Positions 19,407-29,869 of a DNA stretch of 64,000 nt are shown here, in pieces. A program made the translations under genes and the position numbers. The notes beneath the pieces are model-generated. The model was not told the DNA's origin. It saw only the letters and a program-made list of their open reading frames with translations, and made no database searches. This stretch comes from Mytilinidion resinicola (taxonomy: Eukaryota; Ascomycota; Dothideomycetes; Mytilinidiales; Mytilinidiaceae), in assembly GCF_010093595.1 (NCBI RefSeq), contig NW_022985438.1, positions 1,574,785-1,638,784 of the forward strand. Direction: 5' to 3'. Each line of letters starts with the position of its first letter. Position 1 is the stretch's first letter.

Positions 19407-20946
19407 GCTTTGTATGGTGTTGCTAGGGATTATTGAGCTTTAGGTAGCCCAATTAGTAAATAGAGGTCTCTATGAGGTGACAGAAAGGATAGAAAGGTGA
19501 CTGTAAAGCCTGTGTTTATGCTTAAGACACGTTGAAGAAATGCAGCTACAACATGGGGATCCTCCGAATTTGATAGCAAAGTGCCTGAAGCTCCATTGCA
19601 GTTACAATGACGCAGATGGCATTGCAAAGATAGGCATAGCTCCAAAGGAGTAAGGATTGACACCGACAGGATCCAATGAAAAAGGACGACCACGAGATTC
19701 GTTACCCGGATGAGACTTGTGTCCCTGGAACGCGGGGGTGAGCTGATAAGGGGTTTTCCATGACTTCTGACATAGCCTGTGAAAACTCTTGTCCTCAGCC
19801 GCCAATAGCATTTCCATCAATTCGTAAAGCCCTCGTCACGTCAAGGAGCTGGATCACGTCATCAACTTCTCAAGCACACCTTTGTCACAATATTCGGGGA
19901 GTTAGCGGGAAGCAGATGATCTAGAGACGGTAGAATACAAAGGTAGTTGAGGGATGCTCAGGGCTCAGAGATGATGGAGTCGTGATGGGCAGTACACAGG
20001 TTCTGCCTCATTCAAATTTCCGAGACTAAACCCGGTTAGCGAGGCCACCTTCTCAGAGCCTCTCTCCTCTCCCATTCATCGTCGTCTTAAACTTTCAGAC
20101 TTTCTTATTTCATCAACTTTGGCATATGCAGAGTCCGAGTATGGTCATCTGGGTGTTTATGCCGCGCTAGAACATTGACAGGCCCTACCTTCTTTCCAAC
20201 TACTTTTCCTCGCGGCCTTCAGACAAAAAAGACTAGTGGCACTCAAGTAAGTTGATGCGATTCAATCCTAGCATCAAAGTTGTAGACGCCACTCATTAAT
20301 CCAAGGACGACTTGCCCGCATAATTCTCGTGGCTTCCACGTCTGGCGTCTGAAGCGGACGCATCCGTGGACATGTCGGCCGTAGATGCTGCCAGTTGAAG
20401 TCACAAAACAGAAAGCCAAGGTACATCTCAGGGTTCTCAACTTTAGTTCCTTCTTTCGGGCCAATATCATTCAAGTCTGTGCCTATACATATCAGTTATC
20501 CAAGACTTGTTCGTGGCGGTCCTGTCGATTTATTCAAGCGTTTCATGGCCAGCGATGGGTGAGTGGAAAGCCATACTAACTGAAGCAACGAAGGTACAAG
20601 TGCTACGCTGCATGGAACTTATTTCGTTAAATCCCTAGATTTACACGCTCGGTATACCGCATTCTTTGCATTCAGCGATCGAATGGAACATGGCAAATCG
20701 TTTCTTCAGCTTTCTAGGTTTGCTAAGGTTACTGAGCTGTCTCTCTATGAAAGAATATCGTCGAAAACAGAAGTTCTCTTTTCTTGCTTGTCGGTCTCTA
20801 TGCTCTCATTCTTCTCGTCCGCATGTTTCCCGTGCATACCAGCCAAAACACCTGCCCCAAACATTTAACAATCCCCTTCCATCGCTACATATACAGCCCC
20901 TCACATCCTTATCTTACCCCTCACTCTCACCCATCCCGCTCTCACA
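19407..20946. other. Intergenic region
   Basis: 1.54 kb with no supported gene. A pyrimidine-rich tract precedes the ATG of the acidic protein (20870-20946). A minus-strand frame at 20274-20474 has protein-like composition but starts at TTG; not called. Confidence 0.35.
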
Positions 20947-22473
20947 ATGTTCAAACACCAAAACGGAGGCGAGCGCTATCCGCTCCGAGTCTATCCCAAA
21001 TCGGTGCCCCCTTCGCCCACCGGGTTACTTCAGCCAGTTTCGGCTCTCTTGATCCAGCTGTCTGAATCACCAACACCCTCCCTTGCGTCTTCACGATCTT
21101 CTTTGTCTTCTAGTCCACAAGAAATTCAAGCGGCGGATGGTGAAGAGCAGGGAACGGGGTGGTTTAGGAAGGCGGGCCGCGGCGGTGGCAAGGGTAGTGG
21201 GAGGAAGAGGGGGTGGTTTAGGTCGGATTTGATGGATATGGTTGTGTATCGTCCTGGGGGAGATAGAGAGGATGAAGAGAGCGAGGTTAGAGGAATTGAA
21301 GAAGCTGGGGAGGATGGAGGGGATGATGAGGAAGAGGTATATGGGAGGGGAGACGGAGAAAGCGAGGAGGGGAATGATGGAGGTTACGATGAAGGTGACA
21401 CAATGGGGGATGATGTAAGGGAGGAAGAGGGGGACGAAGAAGGTAAAGGGCCGGTTGTGGATGACGAGGCTAGGAAAGATGACGAGCTTGGTGAAGACAC
21501 CAGGTCTAGACGAGATGACAAGCATAGACCAGATGGCACGCTCACATCAAACGACAAGGCCGGACTAGACGATAAGCCCGCGGAAGATCATGAGCTTGGA
21601 ATTATTGAAGAGCCTAAAAAAGACAACAGGTCTGAAACGACCGACCAACTCCGAATTGCTGGCGAACTTAAGGAGGCCAACGAATTTGGGGCAGATGACA
21701 CACCTGAACAGCAAGAGGAGCCTGGCATAGTCGACATGCTTGAGGATGACGATAAGCTGGAAGTAGACGACACACCTGGAGGAGATGCAGATCTTGGAGG
21801 AGACAATCAGACTGAAACAGACCAGGATCCTGGACGAGACGATCAGATTGGAGAATATAACGGGCCAGAGCAAGATAGCAAGCTTGCCAGAGATGACAGG
21901 CCAGAGGAAGACCACAATACGTCTGGCGTAGATGATGCTCCTGTGATAGAAAATGAGCCCGAAGTCAACAACATGTCCAACGATATGCAAGAAGAAGTAA
22001 AAGAGCCCGAGTCAGACACGGACCGACAGGTGGTAATGAGGCCACGGTATGATCTTGGTCTTCCTGGCGGAGGGAATGGTAATTACACGCCAGTCAAGGT
22101 GGAGGACCGTACGAATCAATTTGTGGTGCTTCTCGAAAACACACTAGAGGATGTAACGGAGAAGAGCGAAGTTGTAGGACTGGTTTCAGAGAAAGAGGGC
22201 AAGGCGGAGGGAGAGAACGACGATGGGAGAGCAAAGGACGGACAAAGTGATATAGAGAACGAGAAAAAGGCAGAGGCAGGAAATGATAAAAACGACGCCA
22301 CCGAGGATTCCAAGGGCACTGTTGCCGGGAATCAGGATGGAACGGGATATCCGACACCACGGGACACGGAAATGATATATTCGGTCCTGCTGCAGTCACA
22401 ACCCAGCACGGATAGGTCAGAGGCACCAGAAGTTTCCCAGAACCACGACGAGGAATCGTCTGAGATGGATTAA
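20947..22473 (+). CDS. Long acidic, intrinsically disordered repeat protein
   Basis: A 508-residue, single-exon protein with an ATG start. After a short Ser/Pro-rich head and a basic patch (GRGGGKGSGRKRGWFRSDL) the rest is overwhelmingly Asp, Glu, Gly, Lys and Arg. Residues about 170-350 show a loose period of about 12-13 residues built on DD-x-P/L-x2-D, as in DDKLEVDDTPGGDADLGG and RDDQIGEYNGPEQDSKL. No globular domain, signal peptide or membrane segment is seen. Similar acidic proteins act as histone or nucleic-acid-mimic binders or as desiccation-type protectants, but nothing here decides between these. A frame this long in an otherwise ordinary composition supports translation. Probably lineage-restricted. 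Confidence 0.6.
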   Translation: MFKHQNGGERYPLRVYPKSVPPSPTGLLQPVSALLIQLSESPTPSLASSRSSLSSSPQEIQAADGEEQGTGWFRKAGRGGGKGSGRKRGWFRSDLMDMVVYRPGGDREDEESEVRGIEEAGEDGGDDEEEVYGRGDGESEEGNDGGYDEGDTMGDDVREEEGDEEGKGPVVDDEARKDDELGEDTRSRRDDKHRPDGTLTSNDKAGLDDKPAEDHELGIIEEPKKDNRSETTDQLRIAGELKEANEFGADDTPEQQEEPGIVDMLEDDDKLEVDDTPGGDADLGGDNQTETDQDPGRDDQIGEYNGPEQDSKLARDDRPEEDHNTSGVDDAPVIENEPEVNNMSNDMQEEVKEPESDTDRQVVMRPRYDLGLPGGGNGNYTPVKVEDRTNQFVVLLENTLEDVTEKSEVVGLVSEKEGKAEGENDDGRAKDGQSDIENEKKAEAGNDKNDATEDSKGTVAGNQDGTGYPTPRDTEMIYSVLLQSQPSTDRSEAPEVSQNHDEESSEMD

Positions 22474-22706
22474 AGCAGTTTCGGTATGTACACGGAGATT
22501 ATGTAGTGTAATGAACAATATGCGTCGTACTTTACAATGCATGAGACCTGATGATATCCTGAATTGGAATCTATCATTTTAAACTTCTAGACTCATTTTT
22601 AACGATTAGGTACAAAGATATAGTATGGTTATTGAGAGGGAAGTCTCTCGCTCAATTGGCCTGTCTTCTCCGGCTGTCCCACTAACTGATTAAAAATAAG
22701 GTCCAG

Positions 22707-24609
22707 TCACCTATACCCACCCTTCTGACTCCACTCTTTCAGCCACGCTTTCACGAAATCTCCCTCAAGCTGCTGTGCATACACCACCGCGTTAGGCGGC
22801 AGAGTGCTGGTCGTCTCGTTGGCAAATAGTCCGTTCTCATCCCAATGATGGACCGCGTCCGGGATCAACCAAAACGGCTCGCTGGTGGTCGATTTACGCG
22901 GGTGCGCCTCGTCCGCGAGCGGCGTAGCAGGCCTCCACGGGTCGGCTTGGCCACCGATGATAGCAAGGCGTGGATAGTTGATGTCGAAGCCGCCGTACTT
23001 GTTCACGTTCTCGACATTGGGAGGGGTGGTAATGTTGAAGGCAGCGCGGCAGAAGAAGGTGCCGTATTTTAGATCGATCTGGCGAGAGATCAAGGGGAGG
23101 ATGGAGGACGGAGTGTTGCCAGTTTGGATGTAGCCGTATTCGCTGCACTTTGGTCTGTGTTAGTAGGTGGTATGACGTAGGTGGGGTTTGGGAGGAGTGC
23201 TTACGACTTGGTAGTCCCATGATCTCCAGTCATATTGGTCGAGGCCATCTTGTTCGAAGTATGTGGCATTCAGGGTGGTGAAACACGCATTCTGGTCCCC
23301 AGAGCACTGGCTGACTGCTGTATCATTGACATAACCAATCCAGTTCAGCAGGGCAGTTTGCAGGTCTTTGTTGTCACCATATCCTCCGGCAGAAATCAAG
23401 TCCTTGGCCGTTGGCGCGAGCGAAGCGGTTTCCGGATAGACCAAATCAGGCGAAACGAGGGTCTGGCAGTACTCAAAGAAGCCAGGGCTGTCGACCGCTG
23501 GGTCCCAGTTGCGGCTCTGCCAGCCATAGATTCCGTATGTCAAGATATTGGCGAAGTCCCTGTTGTCTGTAAGACCTGACAAGCCAAAGGCACCCTTGAG
23601 CTCGCCGATCTTACTCTTGTTCTTCGATATGATGTTGTCGACGACATTGGTGAGTTGCTGGGTATTGCGAACGCAAACCGGAGGTGCGTATTGGCGGATC
23701 GGCTCGAAATATTCCCAGTAGTCATAGATAGCCTTTGTAACTCCAGAAGAGGAGATGGCGCCCCAGAAGATCTTCGGGTATTGTGTTCGTAGAAATGCCA
23801 CGAAAGCTCCAGAATACGAGCCGCCATACGCGATCCAAGGAGTCTCAGGCGCCGTCAAGGTTTCGTTGAGTCCTTCGAACTTGACATTTTGTGCGAAGTA
23901 CGCTGCATCGGCCAAGGACTGAGCTGTGTCCAAGAATCGCAAGTTCTTCGTAGATAAATCTGGAGTCGGGAAGCTAGTGCCGTAGTATCTATGCTCGAGG
24001 ATGACGCCGACGCCTCCAGTTGCCTTGATCAGCTGTGCGACTATGCCCTTTTGTAGATAGACGAGACGACTAGATGCGTCGGTTTCTCCAGATTCGAGGA
24101 CAATGACTGGTCCACCTGGCTTGTAGTACTGAGCATCGAACCAGTAGCGGAGGTTGAACTTCTCCGTCGAGTGAGGCGCATATTTGTCGTCGTGGGGGAA
24201 GTGGTCGACGGGGACGGAAAGGTTGTATTCTTTGTACAACAAGGTCGGGTCTGTGTCTCGCTTCAAAAGAGCACTACGGCGAGCTGCTGACTAGAGATTG
24301 TCAGTGTTTAGACTTGAATGAACGAGCGAGCAAGAAACTTTGCAATTGAAAAGCATGACGGAAAGCATTGAGGTCTGACGCTCTCAATTGGAAGGTTGGA
24401 TTTCACAAATCGCTCGAATTGGCCTCACAGCTTTCTAGAGTATTTATGGGTCCATTTTAACTGTACTGTGTACGAAGCTCGAGCAATGCAGAACGACAAA
24501 GTAAACAGTTACCACTCACATTCTTCTTGAGCTCACTAACAGGCGTAACCGCAAACCGCGCCGCAACCAACTGCAATAGCAGCAAACCCGATGCCAGTAA
24601 CTTCACCAT
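22707..24609 (-). CDS. Secreted serine carboxypeptidase, S28 family
   Basis: A 538-residue secreted peptidase in three exons: 24609-24520, 24290-23205 and 23147-22707. Exon 1 encodes the signal peptide (MVKLLASGLLLLQLVAARFA). The catalytic Ser is in WIAYGGSYSGAF (about residue 188), the Asp in IIGGQADPWRPATP (about 461), and the His in DAVHHWDENG (about 492). The region VILEHRYYGTSFP is an S28 hallmark. Exons 2 and 3 join as WDYQV/CSEYGYIQTG; the acceptor is aaag, nine bases beyond a more obvious cacag that would break the frame. Several N-glycosylation sites are visible (NLS, NET, NDT, NAT, NIT). S28 enzymes of the prolyl-carboxypeptidase type cleave after proline at acidic pH and serve extracellular protein digestion. 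Confidence 0.92.
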
Positions 24610-26461
24610 GACTGCAAGCAAACTAAGAGTGAATAAGAGGTATTCGGAACGGTCGAAAAGGCCGGGAATTCATTCTTAAAGAAGTGCGGGGACTGGGGAG
24701 CTTCCGGAGCTTCAATTACCTAGGCAGCTGCAACCCTGCCCCAACTGCCTAAAAATGACGCCTGCGGTAAGCACCTCATTATCTGTACCTCTCATCGTGC
24801 GCCGGATTGCTGGGTTGCTAAATTGTACGAGGCAGGAGCATGGGGCGCAATCGGTACGCTAAGGCCCAGAGGGGCAGGCCGTAGTGGTGCAGTGGCCAGG
24901 ATCACACATGCAATGCGGGTAGGGATTGATGAGATCACCGCCTAGCGAGCTGTGAGATGGTGGCGGGCTTTGAGCCGGCTGCTTGTGGTATGTTACTGTG
25001 GAAGTGGTGCAATTATCCGTGTTCTAAGGTACGGATATTGTACGCGGTTCAACATCGCTTTACAAAGGTAGTATTTCGGAGATACCGAGGGTTGAAGCTA
25101 TAACGATAATATGAACATCTATCGAGCTTCTGCGAAGTATGCGGCCGTTGACCGTGGCAATCGTAAGAGCAGTAACGCAAAAATCGTTCCACCCGCGCGG
25201 TTGGAGTAACAGTTGCCACGAACGGGATAGTGTAAGTATCATCATGAAGGAAGACTTTTGGTCTTACCCATGTTGTAAGCCGCCACATAAGTTAGCCGTC
25301 TCCCTCGAAAGCTTTATGAGAGGTTAAAAATACCTGCTAGAATACTAATCCTCGCTAGCCATGCTATTAGGGAGCAGTACCAGCTCCAATTATCCATGCT
25401 TGGTAATCTTATCGAGGATACGATTCGAACTGAGGTAAGGTAGCGAGGATATCGAAAGCAGACTTAGCGGCTTGAGAGGAGAAGCTAGGCAACGCGAATT
25501 TGTAGGAAATAGGGAGAGCAAATGGCAGACTATTTATCCGTATGGTGGACAAAAAGGCCTAGATAGGCTCATTCCATTGCTAAGTGCTGTTTCAAAATCT
25601 GGGGATGTGATAGAGAGGGTCGAAAGAGCCTAACGACCCCGCGTTGCAAGACGTAAATCGGACGTATCAGATAAAGATGTTGAGTCATGTAGGCTTAAGT
25701 GTACCCGGATACAGGTCGGAAGCACCTTCGCGAAGTTCATAGACGTCAATAGTTACGAGTCAGAAGAAGGATACTTGGCGTGAATGTTTGAGAAATGTAT
25801 TGCCCTTTTCTGCTATGCTTCTGATTACTATCTGAAGGCCTCAATGAGCAGTTGAAGATGTAAATGTCCTTGGATTGGCATGTTTAGTAAAATAAGTTTG
25901 GAGGCTCTGATCCCTTGTTGTCATAGGCTTTGTGGTTGACGATCCAGCTGCCACTCGAACTATGGTGGGTTCGACAACGAAACTCAGCGTTCACTTGACA
26001 GAAGGAGATACGTAAGAGCTGCTAGGCCTTTGCCTGACTCTGCGAATGTATAAGCTTGCTCAAAGTACTACGTGGATGATGACACCGGGGCAGAAGCTGC
26101 CCAGATGCCCTTGACACCCAATGACGATGCAGGCCTAGCACCTACATGGTGTTGCCTATGGCTCTGCTGCAGGTGATCAGCTGAACTGATTTGTCGGCCT
26201 GGAACGAGTGCCTGCGCATGTGGTGTTGCTGTCTCGAAGGTCATGTGAAGTACGAAGTAGGTGAGCGTCACGATGAAGTGGCTGAAAAGACGCTAAGAAC
26301 CCCGTTGGAACGTCAGCGCAGCGCCTCATCCATCGCCCATTGTCATCAACAACGAATTCACCTCCGCCATATCATACGCGTCGACCGCTACACGATATCA
26401 TCCATGATATGCTATAGACGCTGGCAATCAAACGTCTCGAAACAACACTGCTTGCCGCATC
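24610..26461. other. Intergenic region between divergent genes
   Basis: 1.85 kb without a supported gene. It has an A-box-like tggtgcagtgg at 24895-24905, the same 11-mer as at 1146-1156, but no B-box at a fitting distance. Otherwise nothing recognised. Confidence 0.35.
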
Positions 26462-28351
26462 ATGGCGGGCGGCGAGGAACCCCTCTTGTCTCAAAGACCC
26501 TCCTCGGAGATCTCCAACGACCGGACGGAAGAAGAGGACGCTCTCTTGACAGGGGAGAGGACGACGCGGAATGATGGGAATTCTCCTAGGACCTGGAAGT
26601 TCTGGCGCGAAGTAGGCGCCTTTGCATGGGCGGTTCTGGCTACAGCGGCTTTGATCTGCGTTGCGGTCTTATATGGACACTCTTCGGACAGCAAAGGAGG
26701 GCCCTCATCCCATCCATCCGGAAAGAAGAGTTTGATCTTCATGGTTTCAGATGGGATGGTAAGACCTCTTCATCCTTGGTGGAATGCCCGTGGCCTAACA
26801 CTCTTTAGGGCCCAACCTCTCTCTCGTTAACCCGGTCCTTCACTCAGTTTGAGAACGGGTTACCATGGTCCTCCCAGCTCGTCATCGACCAACACTTGAT
26901 AGGCCAGTCCCGAACTCGGTCCACCTCCAGTTTAATCACGGATTCAGCAGCGGGCGCCACGGCCTTCTCCTGCGGCTTGAAGAGTTACAACGGCGCTATC
27001 TCGGTCATTCCTAATCACGATCCATGCGGGACAGTATTGGAGGCAGCGAAGAAGGCAGGATACATGACTGGCTTGGTCGTTACCACAAGAATCACGGATG
27101 CTACACCCGCATGTTTTGCAGCCCATGTAAACATGAGGACAGAGGAAGACCGTATCGCCGAGCAAATGGTCGGAGACTACCCTCTCGGTCGCGTCGTTGA
27201 CTTGATGCTTGGAGGTGGGCGCTGTCACTTCTTGCCAAACAGCACGGACGGGTCTTGCCGTGAGGACGATAAGGACATTGTGTCCCTGGCGAAGCAGAAC
27301 GGCTTCGATTACATTAGCGATCGCAAAGGCTTCAATGGACTCAAAGGCGGCTCAAAGGTGGAACTTCCACTACTAGGATTATTCGCCGAGACCGATATCC
27401 CCTACGAAATCGATCGTCGCAACGAGGACGATGTCTATCCTTCGCTCCACGAAATGGCTGAGACTGCCATGAAAGCACTGAGCGAGGCTACGAAGAACAG
27501 CGATAAAGGGTTCTTCTTGATGATTGAGGGAAGCCGCATCGACCATGCGGGTCATCACAACGACCCTGCGGCTCAGGTGCACGAAGTTCTAGCTTACGAC
27601 AAAGCGTTCGCAAGTGTTCTAGAGTTCTTGGAAAGCTATCCCGTTGAGGCTGTAATGCTCAGCACGAGTGACCACGAGACCGGAGGACTGGCAACTGCTA
27701 GACGTAAGTACTTGTGTTTTGCTATTACATATCAACATTGCTAACGCTGTTCTCGTAGAACTTCACAGCACCTATCCTGAATATGTCTGGTATCCTGGGC
27801 CCCTTGCCAACGCCTCCAAGTCCGCCGAGCGCATGACGGCAGAATATAACGAGCACCTTTCTTCAAGCACGCTTGACGCAACTGGTTATGTCAAGAAAGC
27901 CTTGGCCAAAGGACTCGGGATCGAAGACCCCAGCGACGAGGAGATCTCCGCTCTCGTGGACCAGCCAGATCAGGCCCTGATCCTGTTCGCCGATATGATT
28001 TCGCGCCGATCTCAGACCGGATGGTCGACTCACGGGCACTCGGCCGCTGACGTGAACATCTACGCATCCTCCGCAAAAGCTGCGACACCGCTTCTTGGCA
28101 ACCACGAGAACACCGAAGTCGGCGAGTTCCTTCGCGACTACCTAGGTGTGGATGTCAATGCTGTCACTGAGGAGCTGAAAGAGAAGGGTGCTTCGTTCAA
28201 TACCCTTGATGCGGACGGAAAGACCGTAAGCTGGATGGGCAGAATAGCGGGGGACGGCGAGAGAATGGATGGCCAGGATCATATGACGCATTACTCCGGC
28301 GACTTCAAGAAGCACAAGCATAAGAGGGGATGTGATATCTGTGGAGTGTGA
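26462..28351 (+). CDS. PHO8: Vacuolar-type repressible alkaline phosphatase
   Basis: A 594-residue type II membrane phosphatase in three exons: 26462-26758, 26809-27703 and 27759-28351. A cytosolic tail with an acidic, Leu-containing head (EEPLLSQRPSS) precedes one membrane helix (VGAFAWAVLATAALICVAVL); this layout matches yeast Pho8, which reaches the vacuole by the AP-3 route. Catalytic features are the metal-binding Asp in MVSDGM, the nucleophile Ser in TDSAAGATAFSCGLKSYNGA (Asp144-Ser145), EGSRIDHAGHHND, SDHETGG, and the metal-binding His in THGHSAADVNIYA. It hydrolyses phosphomonoesters with two Zn and one Mg. The third exon joins in phase 1 as ARQLHSTYPEYVW. A CxxC near the C-terminus (GCDICGV) is unusual. 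No Pho4-type site was noticed upstream. Confidence 0.93.
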
Positions 28352-28626
28352 GTTCGCTTGTGGCAAGGAGTTTGGTGTTTAGAAGACTCTTGATCGACGA
28401 GCTGCATTGTTCGTGGGTGCTGTACCATGTTTGTATTTTGAACTAGCGGCCTAAATACCCTTTCATACATAGCAATTCTTTGTATACAATCGCGGATACG
28501 ATATACGTTATTGTTCTGGAGCGAGACCGATCACCTACAGCCTTTCCAACAGCCACTAACACGAAGTATAGATAAGACTGCCTCCATGTCTAAGGTTCCA
28601 AGTTCCTCTCCAGTCCGTACGCCGTC

Positions 28627-28985
28627 TCAATTCTCCTTCTTTTCTCCTGTCATGGAATCTTCCGTGCTGGATATCCGAATTCTGAACGGGCTCCAAGGGT
28701 CCTCATCTTCCCCTTGGTTCAACCACCTATCCATCCCGGAGCCTAAATCGTCTGCTTTGCCTCCGGCTTGCTGTGGGCCGGAAGGCATGGCAGAATTTTT
28801 CGGCAACGACGCGTTGCCAGCAGAAGGTGATGGCGATGTCTTCTTGGCTTCCACCTAGATGAGTAGACTTATTAGCAATAAGGCACTTCGAGTACTAGGG
28901 AGACCTGAACTACCTCTTGGGTTTGGGAGGCCTAGGTGTCTATGCTATTCTCGGTGTGTTCTGGTGGTGTCCTTTGGTCTGGCAT
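28627..28985 (-). pseudogene. Possible small gene with an in-frame TAG (or its relic)
   Basis: On the minus strand an ATG at 28985-28983 opens MPDQRTPPEHTENSIDT, then TAG (28934-28932), then ASQTQE up to 28914. A well-formed intron follows (28913-28855: gtagtt donor, gctaataag branch, catctag acceptor). It joins in phase 0 to a 75-codon exon starting VEAKKTSPSPSAGNASLP and running through DRWLNQGEDEDPWSPFRIRI. Without the TAG this is a coherent 99-residue hydrophilic protein. The TAG could come from CAG by one C-to-T change. Upstream, another intron-like segment (gtaaac...ttcttag) and a tataaag box (near 29150) suggest a transcription unit. The function is unknown, and an overlapping plus-strand frame at 28586-28858 is a weaker alternative. 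Confidence 0.35.
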
Positions 28986-29869
28986 CTTGAGAGCGGTGCA
29001 CTAAGAAAAAGTTAGTCGAAGGTCACGAGACTCCGGGACTGTGTTTACCTCGAATCTCGAAGACTGTTAATGGCCCGTAGAAAGATTCCGTTGGCGTCAC
29101 GATGTGGCCTGTGGTTTTCGGCTTTCATCTCTTAGGAGGCGAGACGAAAGCTTTATACCTGGAAGTCAAAAGGCCGTGGCAGGCATGGCTACGCCTTCCT
29201 GAAAAGGTCGTCTCGTCAGAATACAAAGTCTCTGTGAGGAACTTGTGCAACTACCAATAAGAACGTGTTTGGGCGTAGGGAATTCTGAGATAGCAAGTAA
29301 TCCTGCGAGGAACTTGTGCTATGTCGAAGCGCTAACGAAGCCACCTGTCAAAGGTTCTAACAGGAACTTATGTTGCTGCCAATGAGGGGAGAGAATGGAG
29401 ATGAGTTGTTGCAAGATACACGACAATTCTGCGAGGAACTTGTGCATGGCTAAAGCACTGAACGCCTACTTTGCCTGCTCAAACTTCACCTTATTACTTT
29501 CGGCTCACTGACTGGAGTCATGAATAACCAGCCATGTGGGCAGGTCCGGCTTCTGAGTGTAGGCACTGCATTGATGTCTCTATCACTGGACGCCATTCAT
29601 GCAAGGCACTTCTGTTCCTGCATGTCATTCGCCGATGAGACGAGTGATGCATGGAATTTGTGTACAGCCTATCAGATGCCGACCTGACCGCGCCTCACGA
29701 AGGCATCCAGGCGTTCAGCCGCCCTCAGCCTGCCAACATACAAGAACTCTGATCCTCGATCCCTGTCGATGGAACCACATTACCCAGACCTCTTCCTTCC
29801 ACTCTAGTTCTAGAGTTCATTCAAAGTTTCAGTTATTCACTTCTAAGCTTTTGCCAGGACTCACACAAG
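28986..29869. other. Intergenic region with diverged tandem duplication
   Basis: No gene supported apart from the 5' flank of the small minus-strand candidate. The tandem duplication is listed separately. Confidence 0.35.
29237..29490. repeat. Diverged tandem duplication, about 126-base unit
   Basis: The core aggaacttgtg or close variants occurs at 29237, 29308, 29362 and 29434. Spacings of 71, 54 and 72 bases show two copies of one 125-126-base unit, each with two cores. The first core is followed by caactaccaataag or ttgctgccaatgag, the second by cgaagcgctaacg or ctaaagcactgaacg. Differences are spread throughout, so the duplication is old. Confidence 0.6.

Noticed and set aside
20243..20474. 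Short minus-strand frames with protein-like composition
   Set aside because: The better frame starts at TTG, and no splice partner was found upstream.
23160..23204. Carboxypeptidase ending soon after exon 2, within the third intron region
   Set aside because: The C-terminal exon with the catalytic Asp and His lies just downstream and joins in phase through the aaag acceptor.
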